From positions 1 to 40,559 of the forward strand of contig JAICXX010000036.1 of assembly GCA_025934485.1 (NCBI GenBank): DNA of 40,559 bases, in the 5' to 3' direction. Both the position numbers and the translations under genes were made by a program. The DNA is from Chitinophagaceae bacterium (GTDB lineage: Bacteria > Bacteroidota > Bacteroidia > Chitinophagales > Chitinophagaceae). The notes below the pieces were generated by a model, which saw only the letters and a list, made by a program, of their open reading frames with translations, ran no database searches and had not been told where the DNA came from. Below, one piece after another: positions 16,548 to 25,064 of the stretch (its first letter is position 1; every line of letters starts with the position of its first letter).

Positions 16548-19500
16548 TTACTCAGCCGTTTTTATTTCCTTTGTTTGTAATGCCTGCAGTTTCTTTTTGC
16601 CGTAGCTGGCCCGCGTGATGACCACGAACAGCACCGGCACGACGAAGATGGCCAGACTGGTGGCGGCGAACATCCCGCCCAACACGGTAACGCCAATGGT
16701 ATTACGGGCAACCGAACTGGCGCCGGAAGCCAACGCCAGCGGCAATACCCCCAGCAGGAAGGCGATCGACGTCATCAGGATGGGGCGTAACCGAAGCTCG
16801 ACCGCATCGAGGGTGGCCTGAACGATATCCAGACCCCGGTCCACCCGCTCCTTGGCGAACTCTACGATCAGGATCGCATTCTTGGCGGACAGACCTATGA
16901 GGGTGATCAACCCGATTTGCGCATAGACGTTATTGGTGAGCCGCGGGATCAGGGTCAGCGTCAGGATCGCCCCGAAGACCCCGATGGGTACCGCCAGCAA
17001 CACCGAGAAGGGCACCGCCCAGCTTTCATACAGCGCCGCCAGGAACAGGAACACGAAGACCACGGACAGCATAAAAATATAGACCGAGCTGTTCCCCGAT
17101 TTGATCTCCTGCAGGCTCAGGCCGGACCAGTCATAGCCATAGCCGTCCGGCAGCGTTTTGGCGGCTACCCGCTCCAACGCCTCGATGGCCTGACCGCTGC
17201 TATAACCCGGCTTCGCGCCGCCGTCGACCTCGGCACAACGATAGATATTAAAGTGCTGAATGAGTGGAGCGCTTTCTTTGACCTTGTAGCTAACTACGGT
17301 ACTTAGGGGGATCATCTCCCCATTCACGTTCTTTACATAATAGCGGCCCATGTCGTGGATATCGCTGCGGAAATTGGTGTCCGCTTGCGCGACCACATAG
17401 AAGTTACGACCGTACAGGGTGAGCTGGTTGATATAGGTGCTACCCATATACATCTGTATAGTATTGTAGACATCGGCAAGGTTCAATCCGAGCTTTTTGG
17501 CCTGAACTCTGTCCACATCCACTTCATAGCCGGGCGTATGCGCGCCGAAGAAGGTAAAGGCCTGTCCGATCTCCGGCTGCTTGTTCGCCTCGGCGACAAA
17601 CTGGTTGACCACCCGTTCGAAGGTCTTGATATCGTCATTCGACTGCCGCTGTTCGATCTGGATGCTAAAACCGCCGGCGTTACCCAAGCCGGGGATGGCC
17701 GGGGGCTGAATGACCACGATCCGCGCGCCTTTGATCGCGGCAAACCGTTTGTTCAGCTCGGCAATGACCCCGGTCTCATGCTCGGATTCAGGTTTCCGTT
17801 CGTCCCAGGGTTTCAGCTGCATGAATATGCTACCCGCGTTCGATTTGAATCCGAACGTGAGGATATTCAATCCCCCCAGCGCAGCCGTATGCAGGACACC
17901 GGGGACACGCTGGGCAATCTTCTGGGCACTGTCCAGCACAGCCAGCGCCCTTGTGGTAGAGCCTGCCTCGGGGATCTCAAAGGAGATATACACCCGGCCT
18001 TCATCCTCCAGCGGAATAAAACCTGTGGGCTTTTTGTTGAACAGGAAGATATCGCCCACGATGATACAGGCCAGGAGGACCAGCACGAGCGGAGCCCGTT
18101 TGATCCAGCCGGCCACGCCCCGGGCATAGCTGCTGTTCATCTTGTTGAAACCGATGTTGAACTTATAAAAGAAAGCATTCAGCCCCCTAGACTTCTCGTC
18201 GATGCGATGTTCCCGCAAGAGCAGCATACAAAGCGCCGGCGTCAGCGACAGCGCAACAAACGCGGAGATCAACACCGATATAGCAATGGTAATTGCAAAC
18301 TGCTGGTACAGCCGGCCGACGATACCGGGGATAAACCCTACCGGCACAAATACCGCGGCCAGGATCAGCGCGATCGCGATCACAGGTCCGGAGATATCCG
18401 CGACGGCCCGGGCGGTAGCTTCTTTGGGACTCAAATGCTCGGTGTCGATATAATGCTGGACGGCTTCTACCACCACGATGGCGTCATCCACCACGATGCC
18501 GATGGCCAGCACGAAACCGAACATCGTCAGGGTATTGATCGTAAAGCCCAGCGGGACAAAGAAGATAAAGGTCCCGATGATCGCCACCGGAATGGCCAGC
18601 ACAGGGATAAGGGTGGAGCGCCAGTTCTGCAGGAACAGGAATACCACCAGCGTCACGAGCCCGAGAGCGATGAGCAAGGTATGCACCACATCGTCGATCG
18701 ATACCTTTACGACCGACACCGATTCAAAGGGAACGTTGTAATCGACGTCCGCAGGGAAATATTTTTTCGCGTCCGCCATGGCCTTGTAGACCCCTTCGGC
18801 GGTTGCCAGGGCATTGCTGCCCGGCGCCTGGTAGATCAGCAGGTAGGAAGCTCTTTTCCCGTCTACGAACGAGTTGGCCGCATAGCTCACCTTACCAAGC
18901 TGGATCCGCGCGACGTCCTTTAGATACACGATGCTATTCTGCGCAGGATTGCTGCGGATCACGATATTGTTGAACTCTTCTTCGGTGTTCAGCCGGCTGT
19001 TCGTGAACACGGTAAATTCGAATGGAGTAGCGGAAGGCTGAGGCGGTGAAGACGTCGCGCCGGCCGCGATCTGGATATTCTGTTCGTTGATCGCGTTTTG
19101 CACGTCGTTTACGGTGAGCCCCAGCTGCGCCAGCTTGTCCGTTTTTAACCATACCCGCATGGCGAAGTTATCGGCACGGCTGATCACATCGCCTACGCCT
19201 TTTACCCGCAGCAGGATGTCCCGCAGATAGATATTGGCGTAGTTATCCATGAAGGGAACGCTGTGCGTCCCCTTTGGCGAGAAAATGGCTACCAGCATCA
19301 GGATCGACGGGTTCCGTTTAAGCGTCGTCACACCCAGTTTCTGTACCTGCGTAGGTAAGGTGGGCAGCGCGATCCCCACCCGGTTCTGGATATCCAGCGC
19401 CACGATATCCGGATCGGCCCCGATGTCCAGCGTGGCCGTGATCTGGGAGGTGCCGTTGTTCGTGCTATTGCTCTGCATATAGGCGATACCCGGTACGCCG

Positions 19501-19715
19501 TTCACCTGGGTCTCGATGGCGGTCGTCGTGGTCTGCTCCACCGTCTGCGCGTCGGCGCCCACGAAATTACTCGTGATCTGCACCGTCGGGGGGGTGATAT
19601 TGGGGTACTGGCTGATCGGCATGTTCAGGATCGCCAGGGTCCCCACCAGCAGGATCACCAGGGAGATCACGATCGCCGTCACCGGTCTTCTGAGAAAGAT
19701 ATTCGAGCTCTTCAT
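16548..19715 (-). CDS. RND efflux pump, HAE1 (AcrB/MexB) type
   Basis: A 1055-residue inner-membrane proton antiporter that forms the pump of a tripartite efflux system, usually for hydrophobic and amphiphilic compounds. The length and layout match the AcrB family: helix 1 in the first 30 residues, two large periplasmic loops, 12 helices. The proton relay is intact, with the Asp pair in GIVVDDAIVVVE of helix 4 and the Lys in LSAKNAILIVEFAKE of helix 10. The early motif PISQYPNITPP is characteristic. It is the last gene of the operon, 80 bp after the adaptor, and is followed by an intrinsic terminator. Substrate range is not predictable. Confidence 0.97.
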   Translation of the reverse strand: MKSSNIFLRRPVTAIVISLVILLVGTLAILNMPISQYPNITPPTVQITSNFVGADAQTVEQTTTTAIETQVNGVPGIAYMQSNSTNNGTSQITATLDIGADPDIVALDIQNRVGIALPTLPTQVQKLGVTTLKRNPSILMLVAIFSPKGTHSVPFMDNYANIYLRDILLRVKGVGDVISRADNFAMRVWLKTDKLAQLGLTVNDVQNAINEQNIQIAAGATSSPPQPSATPFEFTVFTNSRLNTEEEFNNIVIRSNPAQNSIVYLKDVARIQLGKVSYAANSFVDGKRASYLLIYQAPGSNALATAEGVYKAMADAKKYFPADVDYNVPFESVSVVKVSIDDVVHTLLIALGLVTLVVFLFLQNWRSTLIPVLAIPVAIIGTFIFFVPLGFTINTLTMFGFVLAIGIVVDDAIVVVEAVQHYIDTEHLSPKEATARAVADISGPVIAIALILAAVFVPVGFIPGIVGRLYQQFAITIAISVLISAFVALSLTPALCMLLLREHRIDEKSRGLNAFFYKFNIGFNKMNSSYARGVAGWIKRAPLVLVLLACIIVGDIFLFNKKPTGFIPLEDEGRVYISFEIPEAGSTTRALAVLDSAQKIAQRVPGVLHTAALGGLNILTFGFKSNAGSIFMQLKPWDERKPESEHETGVIAELNKRFAAIKGARIVVIQPPAIPGLGNAGGFSIQIEQRQSNDDIKTFERVVNQFVAEANKQPEIGQAFTFFGAHTPGYEVDVDRVQAKKLGLNLADVYNTIQMYMGSTYINQLTLYGRNFYVVAQADTNFRSDIHDMGRYYVKNVNGEMIPLSTVVSYKVKESAPLIQHFNIYRCAEVDGGAKPGYSSGQAIEALERVAAKTLPDGYGYDWSGLSLQEIKSGNSSVYIFMLSVVFVFLFLAALYESWAVPFSVLLAVPIGVFGAILTLTLIPRLTNNVYAQIGLITLIGLSAKNAILIVEFAKERVDRGLDIVQATLDAVELRLRPILMTSIAFLLGVLPLALASGASSVARNTIGVTVLGGMFAATSLAIFVVPVLFVVITRASYGKKKLQALQTKEIKTAE

Positions 19716-19795
19716 TCGGAGTTATTTGACTTTTCAATGGTCGAATGCAGTCGCTGCGCTCGTGCCATCCTTAATTTTTCTTATTGATTCCCGGC

Positions 19796-20920
19796 CTATT
19801 TTCCTATGGGCCTTTCGGGGGACGGATTGATGGCGGAACTGTCCCTCAGCTTCTGCACCCCTTCCACGACAACTTTCTCCCCTGGTTGGAGTCCGCTGCG
19901 TACCACGACCATCCCGCCGATCCGGGTGCCCAGCGTTATCTTGTGCTGATAGGCATGACCGTTATCGGCTACATACACGAAGTACTCACCCAGCTGCTCG
20001 ACCGCGGCCTTGAACGGGATAAGGAGCGTGCTGTCACTAGCCACATGTTTCACCCGGATATTGGTCGTCAAACCGGCCTTCAGCTCGTCCTTGGGATTGG
20101 GGAAGGTGATCCTCGCCTTGAGCGTACCCGTAGTCGGGTCGATAGACCGGTCGAGGAGATAGAGCTCTCCGGGATAGGGATAGATCGATCCATCGGGCAA
20201 CACCGCCGTGAAGATGGAATCCTTGCGGGTTTTCGCCGCATTCGAAAAATAGTTGGTGAACTCGGGGATCTGCGCCTGATCGATCGCGATATCCACCGCC
20301 ATGGGATCATCCGTTGAGACCTGGTTGAGCAGCGTCTGCGGATATACGGCCGTCCCAACTTTCACCTGCGAGATGCCGATGGTCCCGTTGAACGGCGCAT
20401 AGATCGTCGAATATTTCAAATTGGTCTCTACACTGGCTACACCCGCCTGAGCCGCCTGCAGCTGTTGTTTGCTGGCTTCCAGATCGGCAAGCTGGTGATC
20501 GAGCGTTTGCTTGGCAATGGCGGAATCCTTGGCCAGCTGCAGATACCTGTCCGCATCCTGTTGTGACCGGTCCAGGTTAGCCTTCGCCACCGCGACATTG
20601 GCCTTGGCCTGGTTGACCGCCGCGAGATATTGCTGTTGGTCTATTTCGTAGAGCTTCATGCCCTTGCGCACCTGCTGTCCGTCCTTGAAAAAGATGCCTA
20701 CGATATTGCCGGCTACCTGCGGCTTGATGTCCACCTGGTTCAGCGGCGTAGCCGTGGCCGGATACGAGTCAAAATAAGTAGCATTACCCGGAGCCACGGT
20801 ATAGACGCTCACCGCAGTGGGTGGCGGAGCCTGCGGCCCGGTGGGCTTCCCACCGCAGGATGTCAGGCTAAAGGCAACAGCGACCGACAAAAAACCAATC
20901 CATTGTAAGCTATTTCTCAT
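19796..20920 (-). CDS. RND periplasmic adaptor lipoprotein (AcrA/MexA type)
   Basis: A 374-residue membrane fusion protein linking pump and outer-membrane channel. The signal peptide ends in the lipobox LTSC with the lipidated Cys at residue 22. A barrel-sandwich (lipoyl-like) half-motif at VDIKPQVAGNIVGIFFKDGQQVRKG is followed by a helical hairpin rich in Ala, Gln and Lys (about 95-165), then the second half-motif near IYAPFNGTIG, a beta-barrel and a membrane-proximal domain ending in LQPGEKVVVEGVQKL. The ATG at 20920 is chosen over an in-frame TTG three codons upstream. It lies 26 bp after the outer membrane factor gene and 80 bp before the pump gene. Confidence 0.95.
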   Translation of the reverse strand: MRNSLQWIGFLSVAVAFSLTSCGGKPTGPQAPPPTAVSVYTVAPGNATYFDSYPATATPLNQVDIKPQVAGNIVGIFFKDGQQVRKGMKLYEIDQQQYLAAVNQAKANVAVAKANLDRSQQDADRYLQLAKDSAIAKQTLDHQLADLEASKQQLQAAQAGVASVETNLKYSTIYAPFNGTIGISQVKVGTAVYPQTLLNQVSTDDPMAVDIAIDQAQIPEFTNYFSNAAKTRKDSIFTAVLPDGSIYPYPGELYLLDRSIDPTTGTLKARITFPNPKDELKAGLTTNIRVKHVASDSTLLIPFKAAVEQLGEYFVYVADNGHAYQHKITLGTRIGGMVVVRSGLQPGEKVVVEGVQKLRDSSAINPSPERPIGK

Positions 20921-20946
20921 ATAAATCAAAAATTTATCAGTGTTTA

Positions 20947-22272
20947 TTATTTGATTAGACCCAATGCTTGTTCGACATCCAGCTTACTGCTCAATACCTG
21001 GTAAAGCGCATTGCTGTAGTTCACCTCTGCCGTGCGCAGATCCGTCTCGGAGGTGATCAGGTCGAGATAGGCCTTGATACCGGAACGATATTGCAGCTCG
21101 ATGGTCTTAAAGACATCCCTCGCCAATCCCAGATTTTCCCGCTCCACATAATAGTTATTGAGAAAGGCCTTGTAGTTGGCCATCGCCTCCGCATATTGAG
21201 TAGAGATCGAGGTCTGCAGGTTGATGATGTCCCAGTCGATGCGGGTCAACTGCAGCTCCGCGATTCGGATATTCTGCGTCCGTTTCGTTCCCTGGAAGAT
21301 GGGTACGCTAACGGTAAGTCCCGCAAAGCTTTCCGGCAAATTATTACTGTAGAGATTACTAAAGCGGGGATTCAGATAGTTGAGGGAATATCCTGCATTC
21401 GCGGCGACGGTGGGGATATAGGCCCATTTCTCATATTTCACATCCGCTTCCTGTAGCCGCTTCTGTGTCATCAACTGCTGGTATTCGATCCGTTTGGAAT
21501 AATCGACTACGGCCGTCGTATCGATGTATACCTCCGATTCCATCTGCGCGCTGTCATAGACGAGGTGCAGCGAATCCGGCCGGGTAAAGCCCATGAGCTG
21601 TTTCAGCACGGCGTATTTTGCCTTCAGCGTCTCCTGGTCGTTCTTCTGCTCGGCTTTCGAATTGTTCAGCGAGATCGTCGCGCGTTTGTAATCGGTCTTA
21701 TCCACCAGCCCACCCTGGTATTGACTGTAGGTATCTTTTAAATTGCGCTCGAGCCGCACGATGTCGTCATTCAGCACCTTGATCTGCTCTTCCGTAAGCA
21801 GCACATCATAGAACGCCTTGCTGACATTCACGGTGACAGCGATCTTATCCGTCTCGGTGGTCTGCTTGCTATTCGTCATCACATCCTTTTTGGTCCTGGA
21901 CGCCAGCAGCACGTCGCGGGTGAAAAGATTCTGCGTCAACCCAAAAGCCACCGAGGAGTTATTATACGTACCGCTCGCTACATACTGACCGTTGAAATCG
22001 ACCTTGGGCAACTGAAAATAATTGGTATAACCGGCATTCAATCCGATCTGCGGATACCATTCGGCCAGTTTGCCTTTGATCTGCCGGTCCGTGATCTGTT
22101 CATCCAGCAGCGCCTGTTGCATTAAGGGGTAATGTTTCAGTGCATACTGCACACAAGCGTCCAGGGTAGCGTTGCCAAGGGTGTCGGGCGCCTGCTGAGC
22201 CTGGGCGCTCGCTCCCAAAACGATGAGGCTAAATCCACTGCTGAGGAATACGCTTTGAATAACTTTCTTCAT
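20947..22272 (-). CDS. Outer membrane efflux protein (TolC/OprM family)
   Basis: A 441-residue outer-membrane channel of the tripartite pump. The ATG at 22272 begins a clear signal peptide (MKKVIQSVFLSSG to ASAQAQQ); the open frame extends 45 codons upstream but that part has no such features and covers the leader. Two repeated OEP domains of alternating helical and beta regions are visible, each with long Gln, Lys and Asn-rich coiled helices such as the YRSGIKAYLDLITSETDLRTAEV region near the C-terminus. It is the first gene of the operon, which is unusual compared with many operons that place the channel last. The promoter and operator lie about 150 bp upstream. Confidence 0.94.
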   Translation of the reverse strand: MKKVIQSVFLSSGFSLIVLGASAQAQQAPDTLGNATLDACVQYALKHYPLMQQALLDEQITDRQIKGKLAEWYPQIGLNAGYTNYFQLPKVDFNGQYVASGTYNNSSVAFGLTQNLFTRDVLLASRTKKDVMTNSKQTTETDKIAVTVNVSKAFYDVLLTEEQIKVLNDDIVRLERNLKDTYSQYQGGLVDKTDYKRATISLNNSKAEQKNDQETLKAKYAVLKQLMGFTRPDSLHLVYDSAQMESEVYIDTTAVVDYSKRIEYQQLMTQKRLQEADVKYEKWAYIPTVAANAGYSLNYLNPRFSNLYSNNLPESFAGLTVSVPIFQGTKRTQNIRIAELQLTRIDWDIINLQTSISTQYAEAMANYKAFLNNYYVERENLGLARDVFKTIELQYRSGIKAYLDLITSETDLRTAEVNYSNALYQVLSSKLDVEQALGLIK

Positions 22273-22417
22273 AATATGGATGCTATTTGAAATCTGTCGG
22301 ATGGCGAAAATCGTTAGAAAGACTGGTTTATCTGCGGCCGCTGATACAAATGCCCCAAAATCTACAAGAAAAATTGGGGAAACTCCAAAACATACCTCCG
22401 GGCCCAAATTAAGGCCC

Positions 22418-22448
22418 CAAAGTTAAACAAACGTTTGAATTAAACAAA
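22418..22448 (-). promoter_or_regulatory. Promoter of the RND efflux operon
   Basis: On the minus strand: TTTG (22448-22445), a 19-nt spacer, then TAACTTTG (22425-22418). Both boxes and the spacing match the Bacteroidota primary-sigma consensus exactly. Transcription would start near 22411, giving a leader of about 140 nt before the ATG at 22272. The -33 box and spacer are inside the tandem repeat at 22423-22456, so a repressor bound there would block RNA polymerase. Confidence 0.75.
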
Positions 22449-22456
22449 CGTTTAAT
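22423..22456. promoter_or_regulatory. Tandem 17-bp operator-like repeat over the efflux promoter
   Basis: Two head-to-tail 17-bp units, 22423-22439 and 22440-22456, identical at 15 positions and sharing TTAAACAAACGTTT. Each has a palindromic core; in the first, CAAACGTTTG is perfect. Centre spacing of 17 bp and the location over the -33 box and spacer suggest a binding site for a dimeric repressor, as is common for TetR-family control of efflux operons. No regulator gene lies in the window. Confidence 0.65.
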
Positions 22457-22537
22457 CAATTTTTTACGACAAATTCATAATATACTATATAACAATATTT
22501 TATAAAATCACGTTAATAGGTATAAATACGCATAGGT

Positions 22538-22545
22538 TATCTTTA
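22538..22545 (+). promoter_or_regulatory. Possible -7 box for the epimerase-like gene
   Basis: TATCTTTA, one base from the TAnnTTTG consensus, 18 bp before the ATG at 22564. No TTTG is present at the -33 position, so support is partial. Confidence 0.3.
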
Positions 22546-22563
22546 TCAGTTAAAATACCGAAT

Positions 22564-23508
22564 ATGTCTATCCATACCATTCTCGGTGCGGGCGGTGCCG
22601 TCGCCGACGCGCTTACCCGCGAACTACTTACCCGTCAACTTCCGGTCCGGCTTGTCTCTCGTCATCCGCCATCACGGACGGATGTCAGTTGTATAGCAGC
22701 GGATCTCACCGATCCGGCGCAGACGCTTCGGGCGGTCACCGGTTCGTCCGTTGTTTATATGTGTGTGGGGCTGCCCTACAATTTCCGCATCTGGCGCCGC
22801 GACTGGCCGAGGATCATCAACAATACCATCGACGCCTGCAGACAAACGCAAGCAAAACTGATCTTTTTTGACAATGTATACATGTATGGCCACACCGACG
22901 GGCCCATGACGGAGGACACACCTTATGATCCGTCGAGCCGGAAAGGGGATCTCCGCGCCCGGCTTGCCACGCAGATCATGAGCGAGGTGCGAAAAGGGAA
23001 TATCATGGCGATCATCGCCCGCTCGGCCGATTTTTACGGACCGGGTACAGGCAAGACCAGCGTCCCCGATATCCTCGTCTTCCAGCGGCTCCTGAAAGGC
23101 CAGCGGGCGCAATGGCTTGTAAGGGCGGACGCGCCCCACTCGTTTACTTTCGTTCCCGATGCGGCGCGCGGCCTGGTGTTGCTGGCCACCGATACCAATG
23201 CCTGGAACCAGGTCTGGCATCTGCCCACGGCGTCCCCCGCTATCACCGGGGAGACGTTTATCGAACAGGCGGCGCGTCTTCTCGGCAAACAGCCGGGCTG
23301 TACGGTCCTTGCGCCCTGGATGATCCGGGTCGGCGGGCTCTTCGACCGCGCGACCGCCGAGCTTTACGAGATGTTGTATCAGTATGCCTATGACTACCGG
23401 TTCGATTCCACCAAATTCGAAAAGGCCTATCAATTTACGCCCACCAGCTACGAAGAAGGGATCAAGGCGACTGCCCTTTCCTATATGTCGGGGGCTGCGG
23501 CGTTGTGA
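22564..23508 (+). CDS. NAD(P)-dependent epimerase/dehydratase-like protein (extended/atypical SDR)
   Basis: A 314-residue soluble Rossmann-fold protein. The nucleotide-binding loop GAGGAVADAL is at residues 8-17, and the beta-strand ending in Arg-His (LVSRHPP) suggests NADP preference. VYMCVGLPYN near 62-71 and FFDNVYMYGH near 101-110 correspond to the SDR core; the Tyr-x-x-x-Lys catalytic pair is not clear, with MYG instead, as in atypical SDRs. No signal peptide is seen. It is transcribed away from the efflux operon and may share the intergenic regulatory region, which holds a tandem operator. A repeat element lies 28 bp after the stop. Substrate unknown. Confidence 0.82.
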   Translation: MSIHTILGAGGAVADALTRELLTRQLPVRLVSRHPPSRTDVSCIAADLTDPAQTLRAVTGSSVVYMCVGLPYNFRIWRRDWPRIINNTIDACRQTQAKLIFFDNVYMYGHTDGPMTEDTPYDPSSRKGDLRARLATQIMSEVRKGNIMAIIARSADFYGPGTGKTSVPDILVFQRLLKGQRAQWLVRADAPHSFTFVPDAARGLVLLATDTNAWNQVWHLPTASPAITGETFIEQAARLLGKQPGCTVLAPWMIRVGGLFDRATAELYEMLYQYAYDYRFDSTKFEKAYQFTPTSYEEGIKATALSYMSGAAAL

Positions 23509-23535
23509 GAAAAGTAGCCGCGCCCCGCCATCGTT

Positions 23536-23573
23536 TAATGTCGGGCCTTCGGCCGATGGGCCCGTGGCCCATC
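23536..23573 (+). repeat. 38-nt structured intergenic repeat, copy B
   Basis: Begins TAATG, then GGGCCTTCGGCCGATG and CCCGTG, ends CATC. It aligns without gaps to copy A at 10634-10671 on the other strand (31 of 38 positions). The 3' half forms GATGGGC (23555-23561) with GCCCATC (23567-23573), loop CCGTG. It lies 28 bp after the epimerase-like gene and 67 bp before the GH28 gene. No T-run follows, so it is not a simple terminator. Confidence 0.6.
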
Positions 23574-23639
23574 CGGGGGGCGGGAACGATTGCGTAACTA
23601 ATTTTCCCACGCTGACGGCGATGGTCTAAATTGGCAATC

Positions 23640-25064
23640 ATGAATGCCCCAAAAACGATTGCTCTGGCGTGCGTCAGCCTTTGTCTGCTCGCCCTGCCGG
23701 CGGCACAAGCCAACGCCCAGTCCTCGCCAAAAGAACTTTCCTGGTACATAGCTCATGCGCCGTTCGCCATGCCGCCGGTGGCCACACCGAAGATCCCGAA
23801 GCACGATGTTCAAATCACCGATTTCGGCGCTAACGGCAATGGTCAATTGCTCAATACAGCCGCTTTTTCCCGCGCGATCAAAGCCTGCTCCGACGCCGGC
23901 GGCGGCCGCGTCATCGTACCCGCGGGTACCTGGCTCACCGGCCCCATCCAATTGCTGAGTCATGTAGAGCTGCACTTGGATTCGGGCGCCCTCATCCAGT
24001 TCACCCGTGACCATGCCGCCTACGAAAGTGATCACGGTAGTAGCAATTCGCCCGTCTACAGCAACGGCTGCGAGGATATTGCCATCACCGGTGAAGGCAT
24101 CCTCGACGGAGCCGGCGACGCCTGGCGACCCGTCAAAAAGGGAAAGATGACCGCCGCCCAATGGAGCGCACTGCTGAGTTCCGGCGGCGTCCTGAGTTCC
24201 GACGGCAAGATCTGGTGGCCAAACAGCGATGTGATGGAGAACGATCACCTCCGGCCCTATATGGTCTCCTTTTCCAAATGCGAACGCATCCTTATCCAGG
24301 GCGTCACCCTGCGCAATAGCCCGAAATTCGTTTTCTGTCCGCAACACTGTACCGATCTAACAATAGACCACGCTCATATCTTCAATGAATGGTGGGCACA
24401 GAACGGTGACGGCATGGACATCAGCTCCTGCAAACGCGTGATCATCTATGGCTGTACCGTAAGCGCCGGTGACGACGGCATCTGTATGAAATCCAGCGGG
24501 AGAAATTCATTAGCGGATGGTCCAGCGTTGGAAGATGTCATCATCGCCGGTTGCACCGTCTTCCGCGCACACGGCGGCTTCGTGATCGGCAGCAATACCG
24601 ACGGCGGCATGCACGATATCTTCGTCAGCGACTGCACCTTCGTCGGCACCGATGTCGGTCTGCGATTTAAAAGTAATACGGGAAGAGGAGGATTGGTGAA
24701 CGATATCTTTGTGAGCAATATCACCATGAAGAATATTGTAAATGAAGCCGTGTTATTCGACACTTATTACGAGGACGCGCCGGCAGGTGCAACCCATCAC
24801 GACCACCCGAATGACAAGGTCCCCGAATTCACGGATTTTCATATCAGCCACATCGACTGCCAGGGCGCCGCTACGGCGATCGCCATCACCGGCCTGCCCC
24901 AGATGCCCGTGAGCAATATCGCCTTCGACAGTGTGACGATCCACGCTAACAAGGGATTCGTTGCCACACAGGCTAAAAACATCGATCTGCACGACGTCCG
25001 GCTCGATGTCGCCGAAAGGCCCGTGTATCAAACGGACAAGACCGCGGAGATCAGGGTGCACTAG
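23640..25064 (+). CDS. Glycoside hydrolase family 28 (polygalacturonase-like), secreted
   Basis: A 474-residue exported enzyme of the pectin-degrading GH28 family with a right-handed beta-helix fold. The signal peptide covers residues 1-27 (ends ANAQS). Family motifs are present in order: NGDGMD at 255-260, GDD at 277-279, the His of the third motif in HGG at 311-313, and RFK at 342-344. The three catalytic Asp positions (one in the first motif and two in the second) are kept, so it is probably active on galacturonan-like polymers. The in-frame TTG at 23631 is rejected in favour of ATG 23640. Its stop codon overlaps that of the convergent KUP gene in the palindrome CTAG. No other carbohydrate-uptake genes are nearby. 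Confidence 0.94.
   Translation: MNAPKTIALACVSLCLLALPAAQANAQSSPKELSWYIAHAPFAMPPVATPKIPKHDVQITDFGANGNGQLLNTAAFSRAIKACSDAGGGRVIVPAGTWLTGPIQLLSHVELHLDSGALIQFTRDHAAYESDHGSSNSPVYSNGCEDIAITGEGILDGAGDAWRPVKKGKMTAAQWSALLSSGGVLSSDGKIWWPNSDVMENDHLRPYMVSFSKCERILIQGVTLRNSPKFVFCPQHCTDLTIDHAHIFNEWWAQNGDGMDISSCKRVIIYGCTVSAGDDGICMKSSGRNSLADGPALEDVIIAGCTVFRAHGGFVIGSNTDGGMHDIFVSDCTFVGTDVGLRFKSNTGRGGLVNDIFVSNITMKNIVNEAVLFDTYYEDAPAGATHHDHPNDKVPEFTDFHISHIDCQGAATAIAITGLPQMPVSNIAFDSVTIHANKGFVATQAKNIDLHDVRLDVAERPVYQTDKTAEIRVH

Noticed and set aside
17355..18923. Long plus-strand open frame (522 codons) inside the RND pump gene
   Set aside because: It is antisense to a clearly conserved pump gene; the product is His, Asp and Arg-rich with no domain, as expected from antisense of GC-rich codons.
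22273..22407. N-terminal extension of the outer membrane efflux protein
   Set aside because: The extra 45 codons carry no signal features and would displace the clear signal peptide starting at 22272.
22672..23610. Minus-strand frame of 312 codons opposite the epimerase-like gene
   Set aside because: It lies opposite a recognisable Rossmann-fold gene and has no domain or promoter of its own.
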